NCBI RefSeq assembly: GCF_023022965.1
Contig: NZ_CP095462.1
Span: 1,798,001-1,862,000, forward strand
Length of the DNA stretch: 64,000 nucleotides
Origin: Ectobacillus sp. JY-23
GTDB lineage: Bacteria > Bacillota > Bacilli > Bacillales > Bacillaceae_G
Reading direction: 5' to 3'
Shown here: positions 29,855 through 39,490 of the stretch, in pieces
How positions within the stretch are numbered: the stretch's first letter is position 1
Layout of the letters: every line of letters starts with the position of its first letter
Notes under the pieces: generated by a model
What the model saw: only the letters and a program-made list of their open reading frames with translations
The model's database searches: none
Told to the model about the DNA's origin: nothing
Program-made: the position numbers and the translations under genes

Positions 29855-30154
29855 ATGCTTATTTTCGTATTTTTAATCATCGTTTCATTTGTACTTTATC
29901 TATTCTACAAGACAAGATATTTTCGCACACAGCGCCCAATGGAAAAACGTTGGCTGTCAGGAAAATCAGGAATTGCACTAGGGCTCTTTGTCGCATTCTT
30001 CGGTTTGAATCAGTTTTTCGTATGGGACACAACAACAAGCCGCGTTGTAGGAGCAATTTTTCTTATCTACGGCGGATTGGTCGCTTACAATGGATTTCGC
30101 CAGTATAAGCATTTTCTTCCGCTTGCTATTAAGGAAGCTGAAGAGCTCAAATGA
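29855..30154 (+). CDS. ytpI: YtpI-like membrane protein
   Basis: This 99-aa protein has three hydrophobic segments (about residues 2-20, 38-55 and 61-80) and a short charged C-terminus. It corresponds to YtpI of B. subtilis in position and size; function unknown. GGGGGA precedes the ATG. It converges on ytoI with a shared terminator. Confidence 0.82.
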   Translation: MLIFVFLIIVSFVLYLFYKTRYFRTQRPMEKRWLSGKSGIALGLFVAFFGLNQFFVWDTTTSRVVGAIFLIYGGLVAYNGFRQYKHFLPLAIKEAEELK

Positions 30155-30162
30155 GAAAAAAC

Positions 30163-30184
30163 AAAAGCCGCAAACGCGGCTTTT
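30163..30184. terminator. Bidirectional terminator between ytpI and ytoI
   Basis: AAAAGCCGC and its complement form a 9-bp stem with a 4-nt loop and flanking A/T runs. Confidence 0.8.
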
Positions 30185-30194
30185 TCATATGATA

Positions 30195-31508
30195 TTAACG
30201 ATCAATAAGCTGTACCATCAATAACGCTTTACCAACTACATCACCCTCTTGATATACCTCGACATCGACCTTTCCAAATTTGCGACCAATCTCCATGACC
30301 TTCGGCGCGACTTCAATCACTGTATCAATTTGAATAGGTTTAACAAAATAAATGGTCAAATTTTCAACAATTAGATCTCCCTTTTTATAAGAACGAAGTA
30401 TCCGGTTTGTTGCTTCAGTAACAATTGTTGTAAATACACCGTATGACAGTGTCCCAATTGAGTTTGTCATTTGCGGTGTTACAGAGAAACGATATACATT
30501 TTCAGTTTTTGCTTCTTTTGTATTTAAGAATTGATTGGTTACAATATCTTCAATCGTCTCTCCAACCTGCGGCTGGCGCTGAATCATCTGCAGTGCTTGC
30601 AATACGTCCTGCCTGCTGATAATACCTTGCAAACGATTGCCTTCATCAACAACCGGCAACAATTCAATGCCTTCCCATACCATCATGCGTGCCGCAGATG
30701 CAACAGAAATTTTTCCGCTGACTGTAATCGGACTTTTAGTCATTACCTTTTCGACCAGTGTATGAACTTGCACCCCGATTACATCTTTAGATGTAATCAT
30801 ACCAATTACTTTCATGTTATCATCGACAATCGGATAGCGTCCATGCATCGTTTGCTCATTATAACGATGCCACTCCTCGACTGTATCCTGCGGCTTTAGA
30901 AAAATCGTTTCCTCAAGCGGCGTTAAAATGTCCTCTACTAGTACAATTTCTTTTTTGATAAGTTGATCATAAATGGCACGATTGATTAGTGTTGCGACTG
31001 TAAATGTGTCGTAGCTGCTTGAGATAATCGGTAGCTTCAATTCGTCTGCAAGGCGCTTTACATGTTCTTCTGTATCAAAGCCCCCTGTGATTAGAACTGC
31101 CGCGCCAGCTTCAAGGGCCAATTGATGCGCCTGTGTACGATTTCCGATAATCAGTAGATTTCCCGCTCCTGTATATCGCATCATAGCTTCCAGCTTCATG
31201 GCACCGATAACAAATTTATTCAGCGTTTTATGTAAACCCTCTCTGCCTCCGAGTACCTGACCGTCAACAATGTTGACAACCTCTGCATAGGTGAGCTTTT
31301 CAATGTTTTCTTTCTTTTTCTTTTCAATGCGAATGGTACCTACACGTTCAATTGTACTTACATAGCCTTTATTTTCCGCATCTTTAATCGCTCTGTAGGC
31401 AGTCCCCTCGCTTACATTCAAATCCTTTGCGATTTGCCGGACCGAAATCTTGTGTCCTACCGGCAAGCTGTTGATATGTTCTAGTATTTGATTATGTTTC
31501 GTAGCCAA
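30195..31508 (-). CDS. ytoI: Multidomain CBS-DRTGG-hotdog protein YtoI
   Basis: This is a putative ligand-sensing regulator of 437 aa. Domains in order: an N-terminal helix-turn-helix (VRQIAKDLNVSEGTAYRAIK), a DRTGG domain (about residues 70-180), two CBS motifs (about 190-310, including HGRYPIVDDNMKVIGMITSK) and a C-terminal thioesterase-like hot-dog domain. This layout matches B. subtilis YtoI. CBS domains usually bind adenine nucleotides; the target is unknown. It starts with TTG after a weak GGTG site. Confidence 0.88.
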   Translation of the reverse strand: MATKHNQILEHINSLPVGHKISVRQIAKDLNVSEGTAYRAIKDAENKGYVSTIERVGTIRIEKKKKENIEKLTYAEVVNIVDGQVLGGREGLHKTLNKFVIGAMKLEAMMRYTGAGNLLIIGNRTQAHQLALEAGAAVLITGGFDTEEHVKRLADELKLPIISSSYDTFTVATLINRAIYDQLIKKEIVLVEDILTPLEETIFLKPQDTVEEWHRYNEQTMHGRYPIVDDNMKVIGMITSKDVIGVQVHTLVEKVMTKSPITVSGKISVASAARMMVWEGIELLPVVDEGNRLQGIISRQDVLQALQMIQRQPQVGETIEDIVTNQFLNTKEAKTENVYRFSVTPQMTNSIGTLSYGVFTTIVTEATNRILRSYKKGDLIVENLTIYFVKPIQIDTVIEVAPKVMEIGRKFGKVDVEVYQEGDVVGKALLMVQLIDR

Positions 31509-31674
31509 GTAGCTTCACCAATCTTTCTTTCCGCGTTATTGTTTGTACTGCCAGTATACTATAATTCCCAAACTGTTACACTCCAAACTCATGAAACTGT
31601 ATTATTTTTTTAACAACAACATTCTCTCCCCTAAAGAAAACAGGATGATAAAAGTAGAATATAAGGGGGTTAGA

Positions 31675-32452
31675 ATGTTAGGAGGACTCCCGTTGAAGCC
31701 GCAACCTGTTATATTCCTGCTCTTCTTTAGCTTACTACTTATCTGTATACAAACCAATCTTCTACTGTTTTCCTGTGTGCTTGGTTTTTATACCATCTAC
31801 TCTTATGTTACCAAGCAACCATGTACTTTATTTTGGACAGTGTTTTTATTCAGCATAGGATTTCTCTGCTACATATCTTTAGATAACAAGCAAAAAATGG
31901 GGCATTGTATGGCAACGTTTGTATCTTTTATACGTTGTATTACCGTTTGTGCTATTGTCTCTTATATACAAGCTTACATTGACAAATTATATAGGTAAAC
32001 CAAGATGGAGGCGCATCGTATACGTTCCGCTGCAGCCATAGCGTTTACCTCCTGTACAAATCCGCTATTTTTTGTGCATCGCTTTGTGCATCAATCTATT
32101 CATTTTTCTTCCTTTTATTCTGAAAAACGAAGACATTTCTCATTATAAAGTATGGTGGCTAGCGATTGCTTTCGCTCTTATCAATGCCAGCCTTGAAGAG
32201 CTTATTTGGAGAGGTATTTTGTTGACGCGTTTTTCTACGCATTTTGGAGCAAGCTGGGGAATTGCCATTACAAGTCTTGGATTTGGATTACAACACTACT
32301 CCCTCGGTTTCCCTTGGCTGATTTGCTTGTTGTTCTCCATGGGTGGCTTTTTTTATGGCTGGATTACGGTAAAAGCTGAAAGTATATATCCTGCTGTCAT
32401 ATGGCATATTGGACTGAATATGTTAATGGTCCTAAGCGGTTTTATTTTATAA
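31675..32452 (+). pseudogene. CPBP-family intramembrane protease, broken by a frameshift and a stop
   Basis: The gene encoded a multi-pass membrane protein of the CPBP (CAAX protease/bacteriocin-processing) family. The C-terminal part keeps the family motifs EELIWRG, FGLQHYS and HIGLN. The N-terminal part ends early at 31996-31998. Reading in the +2 frame from about 31895, at a run of A6 then G4, restores a hydrophobic sequence (WGIVWQRLYLLYVVLPFVLL), so a frameshift lies at about 31880-31900. A TAG at 32039-32041 then interrupts that frame. With two lesions it is very likely inactive. Confidence 0.82.
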
Positions 32453-32554
32453 GTTTCTCGTTAACGGATTGAACTTAGGACATTGCTAGCATCCTTTCCT
32501 TACCTCCATCTGTTTGGCTTAGACACCTAAAGATGTGAGATTGTTCGTAAGCAT

Positions 32555-32593
32555 AAAATAATCGCCACCTGTTGAAAGGATGGGGATTATTTT
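32555..32593 (+). terminator. Probable terminator of the broken CPBP gene
   Basis: AAAATAATC pairs with GATTATTTT, with CCA/TGG extending the stem after one mismatch and a short T run at the end. Confidence 0.5.
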
Positions 32594-32674
32594 ACACTTA
32601 CTTTGCAACCTTTGAACAAATATGCGTTTTATTCTTAATACGGGTATAACGCTAGGCTAAAGGATCACGGGAGA

Positions 32675-32862
32675 GTACATCTGAGTTTAGGTGTACCGCA
32701 ACTGCGTCTCGCGGACCACGAGCGAGGGTACATCTGAGTTTAAGTGTACCGCAACTGCGTCTTGCGGACCACAAGCGAGGGTACATCTGAGTTTAGGTGT
32801 ACCGCAACTGCGTCTCGCGGACCACGAGCGAGGGTACATCTTGTGATCAGGTGTCCCTCAAT
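32675..32862. repeat. 53-bp tandem repeat array with hairpin-forming units
   Basis: Units begin at 32675, 32728 and 32781, exactly 53 bp apart, followed by a degraded partial unit from 32834. A decayed fragment also precedes the first unit from about 32661. Units 1 and 3 are identical; unit 2 has three substitutions. Each unit can form two hairpins: GTACATCT with AGGTGTAC, and CTCG with CGAG around a 7-nt loop. In unit 2 the second stem is CTTG/CAAG, a compensatory change. There is no open frame with a ribosome binding site across the array. Confidence 0.85.
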
Positions 32863-33424
32863 ATCGTTCCTCCCTGCAATTCTAAGTTTATGGATGTATA
32901 AATTTTATCAAAATGAACACACGCATTGATACAAAATAAAAGATCTCGCCAAATTATAAATATCAACTAGAACGACTAAAACAGGCAATACTGAAATATT
33001 CTTCTTCAACCGCACAGATGAACAACACTAACAGACCATCTCTTATACTGTTGTACAAAGCATTTCAAAAATGTCGTCATATCGTACGGTACCTGTATTT
33101 TAATTACGGAACAGGATATTAATCCATATTTTAACAATAGATGATTCTGACGGGATGGTTAACGCTCTTCTATTCCAGTCTTTCGTCCCAGTGGGGAATA
33201 GCATGCGAAAATGTTTACTATAATCAGCATATACCCATACTCCAAGTGAAAGATAAAATCATGGCGCAATCCTTTCAAAAGACTTTTAATCGTAGGAATT
33301 CAATCTATTACCTGACAATTCAGTTCAGTCGGTACAAGAATTTGGAGAGGTACCCTTTTTGTGCTTCTAATCCATTGGTACATAAGAGATGAGATTGAAA
33401 TGAATTCCATACACCGCTATGTTA
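32863..33424. other. Non-coding stretch, nothing recognised
   Basis: This AT-rich sequence lies between the repeat array and the ytkL terminator. The longest open frame (33141-33392, plus strand) has no ribosome binding site and no recognisable family features. It could be decayed sequence. Confidence 0.5.
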
Positions 33425-33426
33425 CA

Positions 33427-33455
33427 AAAAGGCAGCGGATTTTTCGCTGCCTTTT
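33427..33455 (-). terminator. Terminator after ytkL
   Basis: AAAAGGCAGCG and its complement form an 11-bp stem with a 7-nt loop, immediately after the ytkL stop. Confidence 0.85.
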
Positions 33456-33460
33456 CTCTC

Positions 33461-34144
33461 TTATAATTCGATTGCTTCTCCGACTGTAAGTACACGCCCT
33501 CTATCTTTCGGTAAACTTTGCACAAACGCATGCGGATCTTGTTCAATAACTGGAAACGTATTGTAATGCATGGGTACAGTCACGTTTGCTTGCAGCCACT
33601 CTGCTGCAAGTGCCGCATCATCGGGGCCCATCGTAAAGTTGTCTCCTATTGGTAAAAATGCTACATCGATTTTATGACGAGAGCCAATCAGCTTCATATC
33701 AGAGAACAATGCGGTATCCCCCGCATGATACACTGTTTTTCCTTCCGCAGTAACCAAAATACCAGCAGGCATCCCTGTATATGTAATTGTCTTTGTTTCT
33801 TCATCTGTATACGAAGAGCCATGAAACGCTTGTGTCAATTTAACGGTACCAAAATCAAACGTATGCGCTCCTCCGATATGCATCGGATGTACTTTGACAC
33901 CCTTCCACCCCAAAAGTGTTGCTAGTTCAAATGGTGCAATAACCAGCGCATCATTCTCCTTTGCGAGCGCAACTGTATCTCCTACATGGTCATTATGGCC
34001 GTGCGTTAATAAGATTACATCTACTTTCACATCTGCAGCACGCAAATCAGTTGTAGGATTTCCCGTCAAAAATGGATCAATTAAAATGACCTTGTCCTTC
34101 ACTTCAATCTTCACTACTGAATGACCGTGATACGAAACTTTCAT
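33461..34144 (-). CDS. ytkL: Metallo-beta-lactamase-fold hydrolase YtkL (UPF0173)
   Basis: This metal-dependent hydrolase of the UPF0173 family is 227 aa; its substrate is unknown. The metal-binding signature is [12 protein letters not shown], with further ligand segments [10 protein letters not shown] and MHYNTFP. I chose the ATG at 34144 over the adjacent TTG because GGTGAGGAG is 6 nt upstream. It is divergent from the M24 peptidase gene. Confidence 0.93.
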   Translation of the reverse strand: MKVSYHGHSVVKIEVKDKVILIDPFLTGNPTTDLRAADVKVDVILLTHGHNDHVGDTVALAKENDALVIAPFELATLLGWKGVKVHPMHIGGAHTFDFGTVKLTQAFHGSSYTDEETKTITYTGMPAGILVTAEGKTVYHAGDTALFSDMKLIGSRHKIDVAFLPIGDNFTMGPDDAALAAEWLQANVTVPMHYNTFPVIEQDPHAFVQSLPKDRGRVLTVGEAIEL

Positions 34145-34299
34145 CAACTTCTCCTCACCTTCGGGTAAATGTTATAACCGCTCATGTTCATGATACACAA
34201 AACAGTAACACTGTGCCAATCATACAAGCTCACCTCTTTGCTTGTCATAAAACCGGTAAACAGGTAAAGTTAAAGAAAAGAAAAATGGAGGCGACAGAC

Positions 34300-35397
34300 A
34301 TGGAACATCGTTTACATAATTTGATGAGTTGGTTACAAAAGCAAGATATTGAGGCGGCGTTTATTACATCCACTTCCAATGTATTTTATTTGACAGGCTT
34401 TCATTGCGAGCCGCACGAGCGCTTACTCGGTGTATTTGTATTTCCAGAAAAAGAACCAATTTTAATTTGTCCAAAAATGGAAGAAGGACCAGCAAGAAGC
34501 GCAGGCTGGCCGCATGAAATTATTGGCTTTAGTGACACAGATAACCCTTGGGTATTGATTGAGCAGGCTATGCAAAAACGTGATATTTCGGTAAGAACAA
34601 TTGCCGTTGAGAAGGAGCATTTAAACGTAGAACGCTATGAAGAATTATTAGCACTGTTTTCCGGTGCAGCTTTCGTTGCAGCGGAGGCTAAGCTTCATGA
34701 GCTCCGCCTGATTAAAGATGAAAAGGAATTGGCTATTTTGCGACAAGCCGCATATATGGCTGACTGGGCTGTGGAGCTTGGGGTGAGTCAAATTGCGGAA
34801 GGTAAGTCCGAAATGGAAATTCTAGGAACAATTGAATATGAACTGAAGAAAAAAGGCATCAGTAAGATGTCGTTTGACACAATGGTTCTTGCTGGTGCAA
34901 ACTCGGCACTTCCACATGGAGAGCCAGGTACAAATCAAATTAAACGCGGTGATTTTGTATTATTTGACTTAGGTGTAGTAATCGACGGCTATTGCTCTGA
35001 CATTACACGCACTGTCGCTTTTGGAGATATCTCTGAAGAACAGCGAAACATTTATGAGACTGTTTTAACAGCACAGCTACAAGCAATTGAAGCCAGTAAG
35101 CCCGGGGCTGCCATTGATACAGTAGACAGAGCAGCTCGTTCTTATATTGAAAATGCCGGCTATGGTGCTTATTTTCCCCATCGACTTGGACACGGTCTAG
35201 GTATTAGCGTTCATGAATATCCGTCCTTAACAGATGCAAATACATCACCACTTCGTACTGGTATGGTGTTTACTATCGAACCGGGTATATATGTACCAAA
35301 TGTTGGAGGCGTGCGCATTGAAGATGATATTTATGTCACGACTGATGGTGTGGAAATTCTAACGAAGTATCCAAAAGAATTGCACATTATAAAGTAA
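34300..35397 (+). CDS. M24-family Xaa-Pro peptidase
   Basis: This cytoplasmic metallopeptidase is predicted to release N-terminal residues from X-Pro dipeptides or peptides. It has a creatinase-like N-terminal domain (about residues 1-125) and a pita-bread catalytic domain. Metal ligands are visible in FDLGVVIDGYCSDITRT, HRLGHGLGISVHE, TIEPGIY and VRIEDD. I chose the ATG at 34300, giving 365 aa, because GGAGG is 8 nt upstream. It resembles B. subtilis YkvY/YqhT, but I cannot say which is the orthologue. Confidence 0.92.
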   Translation: MEHRLHNLMSWLQKQDIEAAFITSTSNVFYLTGFHCEPHERLLGVFVFPEKEPILICPKMEEGPARSAGWPHEIIGFSDTDNPWVLIEQAMQKRDISVRTIAVEKEHLNVERYEELLALFSGAAFVAAEAKLHELRLIKDEKELAILRQAAYMADWAVELGVSQIAEGKSEMEILGTIEYELKKKGISKMSFDTMVLAGANSALPHGEPGTNQIKRGDFVLFDLGVVIDGYCSDITRTVAFGDISEEQRNIYETVLTAQLQAIEASKPGAAIDTVDRAARSYIENAGYGAYFPHRLGHGLGISVHEYPSLTDANTSPLRTGMVFTIEPGIYVPNVGGVRIEDDIYVTTDGVEILTKYPKELHIIK

Positions 35398-35413
35398 ACC
35401 TGGATCCATTGAT

Positions 35414-35455
35414 ATAACAAGAGGGTGTCACATATATATGACACCCTCTTGTTAT
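35414..35455. terminator. Bidirectional terminator between the peptidase gene and ald
   Basis: A 17-bp perfect stem (ATAACAAGAGGGTGTCA and its complement) with an 8-nt loop. Confidence 0.88.
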
Positions 35456-35458
35456 TTA

Positions 35459-36583
35459 TTATTGTATTAAAGTCAAAGCAGATACAGCATCCGCATACTC
35501 TAAACCGTGTGCTTCTGCAACGGCTTCGTATGTAACATAGCCGTTTAATGTGTTAATACCCTTCAATAATGCAGGGTTGTCTAGGCATGCCTTCTTGTAG
35601 CCTTTGTTGGCAATCTGTACAGCGTAAGGTACTGTCACATTCGTCAAAGCAATCGTTGATGTACGCGGCACAGCTCCCGGCATATTCGCAACTGCATAAT
35701 GCACCACACCTTCTTTTACATAAGTAGGCTCATCATGTGTTGTAATGCGATCTGTTGTTTCGAAAATCCCCCCCTGGTCAATGGCGATGTCGACCACAAC
35801 AGATCCCGGCTCCATGGATCGAATCATTTCTTGTGTAACAAGCTTAGGCGCTTTTGCCCCTGGAATCAAGACAGCACCGATTACAAGATCTGATTCTTTC
35901 ACAGCTTCTGCAATATTATACGGATTAGAAATTAACGTAGTAACCTGATGACCAAAAATATCATCTAGTTGACGTAGACGATCTGGATTTAAATCGATAA
36001 TAGTAACATCTGCCCCCAATCCGACTGCCACCTTAGCTGCATTTGTACCTGCAACACCGCCGCCGATAATGGTTACCTTACCGCGCTTTACACCCGGCAC
36101 ACCGCCCAATAGAATTCCTTTACCGCCCTCAGGCTTTTCCAAAAATTGTGCACCGATTTGTGCTGACATACGACCTGCTACCTCGCTCATTGGGGTTAAT
36201 AGCGGCAACGATTGATTGGGAAGCTGCACAGTCTCGTAAGCAATACCTACTACTTTATTATCAATTAACGCTTTTGTTAACGCCGGTTCCGGTGCTAAAT
36301 GCAAATATGTAAACAAAATAAGACCTTCACGGAAATAACCGTATTCGCTCGGAATGGGTTCCTTTACTTTCATTACCATTTCCATAGACCAAGCGTCGGC
36401 AGCTGTATCTACAATCGATGCACCTGCTTCTATATACTGCTCGTCTGGAAACCCGGAACCAATGCCCGCGCCTTTTTCAATATATACTTCGTGGCCGCTT
36501 CGCACTAAATGAACAACACCAGCCGGCGTCATAGCGACGCGGTTTTCATTATTTTTAATTTCCTTCGGTACTCCAATACGCAA
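35459..36583 (-). CDS. ald: Alanine dehydrogenase
   Basis: This NAD-dependent enzyme interconverts L-alanine and pyruvate plus ammonia. It supports growth on alanine and sporulation in B. subtilis. The N-terminus [20 protein letters not shown], the YLHLAPEP catalytic-His segment and the dinucleotide motif [13 protein letters not shown] are all typical. I chose a TTG start at 36583, giving 374 aa, because GAGGAGG is 7 nt upstream; an upstream in-frame ATG at 36619 has no site. It is probably monocistronic. Confidence 0.96.
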   Translation of the reverse strand: MRIGVPKEIKNNENRVAMTPAGVVHLVRSGHEVYIEKGAGIGSGFPDEQYIEAGASIVDTAADAWSMEMVMKVKEPIPSEYGYFREGLILFTYLHLAPEPALTKALIDNKVVGIAYETVQLPNQSLPLLTPMSEVAGRMSAQIGAQFLEKPEGGKGILLGGVPGVKRGKVTIIGGGVAGTNAAKVAVGLGADVTIIDLNPDRLRQLDDIFGHQVTTLISNPYNIAEAVKESDLVIGAVLIPGAKAPKLVTQEMIRSMEPGSVVVDIAIDQGGIFETTDRITTHDEPTYVKEGVVHYAVANMPGAVPRTSTIALTNVTVPYAVQIANKGYKKACLDNPALLKGINTLNGYVTYEAVAEAHGLEYADAVSALTLIQ

Positions 36584-36699
36584 CGTAATTCCTCCTCGTA
36601 TACGAAACTGAAAACACAAGCTGTATTATAAGAATATTCTGTCTGTACTATATTGTAACACACTGATACATACAATAACACGCTTTCAGATGTTTTTCT

Positions 36700-37455
36700 C
36701 TAGGATCGATGGCGGTGAATAACGTCCATCCCCCCCGTAATCTCTAGGCACGTACCTGTAATCATATCGGCATTATCATCGCAGAAAAACAATACAGCAC
36801 GTGCAATATCTTCTCCTGTACCAGATCGACCAATCGGCGTCCTAAAATCAGATTGCATGCGAGCCGCTGCAATCGACGCTTCTTTCATACCTCCAGCAAT
36901 ATCTCCTGGACATACCATATTAGATGTAATACCATATTCCGCTTCTTCATAAGCAACCGTTTTTGTTAAAGAAACCAACCCTACTTTAGCAGCGGCAAAT
37001 GCAGAACGATAAATCCATCCTGAAGCACTTTCAGCTCCTTGAAATCCATAGTTAACAATACGCCCAAATCGCTGTTCACGCATAATAGGAATAACACGTT
37101 TTAACAAATAGAATACAGCACTTAAGTTACCACCAATAAGCGATTCCCATTCTTCATCCGTATATTCAGCTAATTTTTTGCGCTCAAATATATAGGGCCC
37201 TGCATTATTGATTAAGCAATCAATTCTACCGAATCTTTTCATCGTTTCATCAACAATACGATATAAATCTTCTTTTTTGGTTACATCAGCTTGAATAAAC
37301 TGCGTATACTCATTTTCATAGGTATCACGTAACTTTGCCATCGCTTCATCGTCACTTCGATACGTGACCGTGACAGTATAGTCTTTTCGTAAAAGCTCCT
37401 CCATCACCCTTTTACCGAGACCTTTTGAGCCGGCGGTAATCAATGCGTGTCTCAT
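36700..37455 (-). CDS. SDR-like protein lacking the canonical Ser/Tyr
   Basis: This is a short-chain dehydrogenase/reductase-fold protein of 251 aa. The Rossmann motif is TAGSKGLGKRV (usual TGxxxGxG) and the NNAGP motif is intact. At the active site the normal YxxxK reads FAAAK (in YRSAFAAAKVGLVSLTK), and the usual catalytic Ser position in VNYGF is Gly. It may bind a nucleotide without normal SDR catalysis, or use the Tyr four residues upstream. It resembles B. subtilis YtkK from memory. The ATG at 37455 follows GGAGG by 6 nt. Confidence 0.85.
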   Translation of the reverse strand: MRHALITAGSKGLGKRVMEELLRKDYTVTVTYRSDDEAMAKLRDTYENEYTQFIQADVTKKEDLYRIVDETMKRFGRIDCLINNAGPYIFERKKLAEYTDEEWESLIGGNLSAVFYLLKRVIPIMREQRFGRIVNYGFQGAESASGWIYRSAFAAAKVGLVSLTKTVAYEEAEYGITSNMVCPGDIAGGMKEASIAAARMQSDFRTPIGRSGTGEDIARAVLFFCDDNADMITGTCLEITGGMDVIHRHRS

Positions 37456-37630
37456 ACGATTCCTCCTTTGAAACCCTTCTATCACATATGTAACAATTTA
37501 TAAGCAAAATTACAAGCGAGACACCTTTTTATCTGTCAGAATTTTGTAACATCTGAACTGATTGAAATATATTGATTTTATATATAATAAAAGTATAGAA
37601 AGCTACTTTGCATATAGGAGGGGTTCTATT

Positions 37631-38083
37631 ATGACAGCTTACCGCAATATTCTCGTAGCAGTGGACGGTTCTAAAGAAGCCGAAAAAGCATTTAAAAAAG
37701 CCATACATGTTGCAAAGCGCAATCAAGCTAAACTCACAATTACACATATCGTAGACATTAAAGCATATTCTGCCGTGGAGGCTTATAGCCATGTAATTGC
37801 AGAGCGTGCGAATTCCTTTGCAGAGGATTTACTCGAGGATTATAAAAAAATTGCCTTAGACGAAGGTCTGCAAGTAGAAACCGTGTTAGAATTCGGGAAC
37901 CCCAAAGCTAAAATTTCTAAAGATGTTGCACCTAAGTACAATGTTGACCTTATTGTGTGCGGAGCAACTGGTTTAAATGCAGTTGAACGCTTTTTAATCG
38001 GTAGCGTTTCTGAACATATTATTCGTTACGCTACTTGCGATGTACTGGTAGTGAGAGGCGAAGAAGAGCAAGGTAAACTTTAA
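37631..38083 (+). CDS. Universal stress protein (UspA family)
   Basis: This single-domain UspA-family protein of 150 aa has the ATP-binding pattern G-x2-G-x9-G-S (GATGLNAVERFLIGS). The N-terminus is RNILVAVDGSKEAEKAF. The family is linked to stress survival; a specific role cannot be read from the sequence. I chose the ATG at 37631 because AGGAGGGG is 7 nt upstream. It is divergent from the SDR gene and converges on argH. Confidence 0.93.
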   Translation: MTAYRNILVAVDGSKEAEKAFKKAIHVAKRNQAKLTITHIVDIKAYSAVEAYSHVIAERANSFAEDLLEDYKKIALDEGLQVETVLEFGNPKAKISKDVAPKYNVDLIVCGATGLNAVERFLIGSVSEHIIRYATCDVLVVRGEEEQGKL

Positions 38084-38111
38084 AAAGCTACCGGTTTCCC
38101 GGTAGCTTTTT
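38082..38111. terminator. Bidirectional terminator between usp and argH
   Basis: AAAAAGCTACCGG and its complement form a 13-bp stem with a 4-nt loop; it begins at the usp stop codon. Confidence 0.87.
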
Positions 38112-38113
38112 TA

Positions 38114-39490
38114 TTAACAACTATATAACTTTTGCTTTGCCTTATCTAAAGCCGCATATACCTGATCAAATCCTGTTCCGCCTGCACTGTTGCGGCGGCG
38201 TACGGCAGCTTGTGGTGATAGCACTTCGTATAAGTCCTCTTCAAATAACGAACAAGCTTTCTTATAAGCTGTAAGTGGCAAATCCAATAAGTAAATCCCC
38301 TGCTGGATACATTGCAATACAAGACGCCCGACAACTTCATGCGCCTGTCGGAACGGCAAACCTTTAGCTGCTAAATAGTCGGCAATCTCCGTCGCATTTG
38401 AAAAGTCTTGCTGCACAGCTTGCCCCATTTTATCTGCATGCACCTTCATTGTTTCAATCATACCAGTCATAACAAGAAGGCTTGTACCAATGGTTTTTAC
38501 GGTATCGAACATGCCTTCTTTGTCTTCTTGCAAATCCTTGTTATAAGCAAGGGGCAAACCCTTCATTACTGTCAACAAACTAAATAGGTTTCCGTACACA
38601 CGTCCTGTTTTACCGCGAATCAGTTCTGCCATATCCGGATTCTTTTTCTGCGGCATAATGCTGCTTCCCGTCGCATACGCATCACTCATTTCAATAAATT
38701 GAAACTCTTGACTGCTCCATAAAATTAATTCCTCACAAAAACGCGACAGATGCATCATAAGGATAGAAGAATGGCTTAAAAATTCCAAAATAAAGTCACG
38801 ATCGCTCACCGCATCCATGCTGTTTTCATACATCCCGTCAAATTGAAGTAAGGATGCCGTATAGGAACGATCAATTGGAAACGTAGTACCGGCAAGTGCA
38901 CCGGCTCCCAAAGGTGAGATATTAATGCGCTTTAGCGCATCTTGATAGCGCTCTATATCTCTTTGTAGCATCCAATAGTACGCAAGTAAATGATGTGCAA
39001 AAGAAACAGGCTGCGCACGCTGCAGATGCGTATAACCTGGCATAACCGTTTCCACATGTTGTTCAGCCTGCATCACTAATGCCTCTTGCAATCCCTTAAC
39101 CTTGTCAATAATGCTCTTTACTTCTGTGCGAAGATATAAGTGCATATCTGTCGCAACTTGATCGTTGCGGCTACGTGCCGTATGCAGCTTACCGCCTACT
39201 TCTCCGATTTCATCAATCAGCATTTTCTCAAGATTTAAATGGATATCTTCATTCGCAACAGTAAATACCAGCTCTTCTTTTTTAGCTTTTTCAAGCAATG
39301 TGTGCAATCCTTTTTTTATTATATCTACATCTTGCTCTTCTAAAATGCCACAAGCACCAAGCATTGTGACGTGCGCAAGACTCCCTTCTAAATCCTCTAT
39401 GACTAGCTTTTGATCAAAGGCGATAGAGGCACCAAATTCCTCTACCCATCCTTCTGCTTCTGCCGTAAAACGGCCTCCCCATAGCTTCAT
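38114..39490 (-). CDS. argH: Argininosuccinate lyase
   Basis: This enzyme performs the last step of arginine synthesis, splitting argininosuccinate to arginine and fumarate. Typical segments are LWGGRFT at the N-terminus, [11 protein letters not shown], and the family signature [12 protein letters not shown] with the catalytic Ser. It is 458 aa. Its ATG overlaps the argG stop by 4 bp (ATGA), so the pair is coupled. Confidence 0.98.
   Translation of the reverse strand: MKLWGGRFTAEAEGWVEEFGASIAFDQKLVIEDLEGSLAHVTMLGACGILEEQDVDIIKKGLHTLLEKAKKEELVFTVANEDIHLNLEKMLIDEIGEVGGKLHTARSRNDQVATDMHLYLRTEVKSIIDKVKGLQEALVMQAEQHVETVMPGYTHLQRAQPVSFAHHLLAYYWMLQRDIERYQDALKRINISPLGAGALAGTTFPIDRSYTASLLQFDGMYENSMDAVSDRDFILEFLSHSSILMMHLSRFCEELILWSSQEFQFIEMSDAYATGSSIMPQKKNPDMAELIRGKTGRVYGNLFSLLTVMKGLPLAYNKDLQEDKEGMFDTVKTIGTSLLVMTGMIETMKVHADKMGQAVQQDFSNATEIADYLAAKGLPFRQAHEVVGRLVLQCIQQGIYLLDLPLTAYKKACSLFEEDLYEVLSPQAAVRRRNSAGGTGFDQVYAALDKAKQKLYSC

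Noticed and set aside
32612-32640. Promoter for the tandem repeat array (TTGAAC-17-TTAATA)
   Set aside because: The -10 hexamer matches the consensus too poorly to support.
32675-32862. CRISPR array
   Set aside because: Units are contiguous 53-bp tandem copies with no unique spacers and no cas genes in the window.
33141-33392. 83-aa plus-strand gene
   Set aside because: No ribosome binding site, no recognisable motif and a decayed-looking surrounding.
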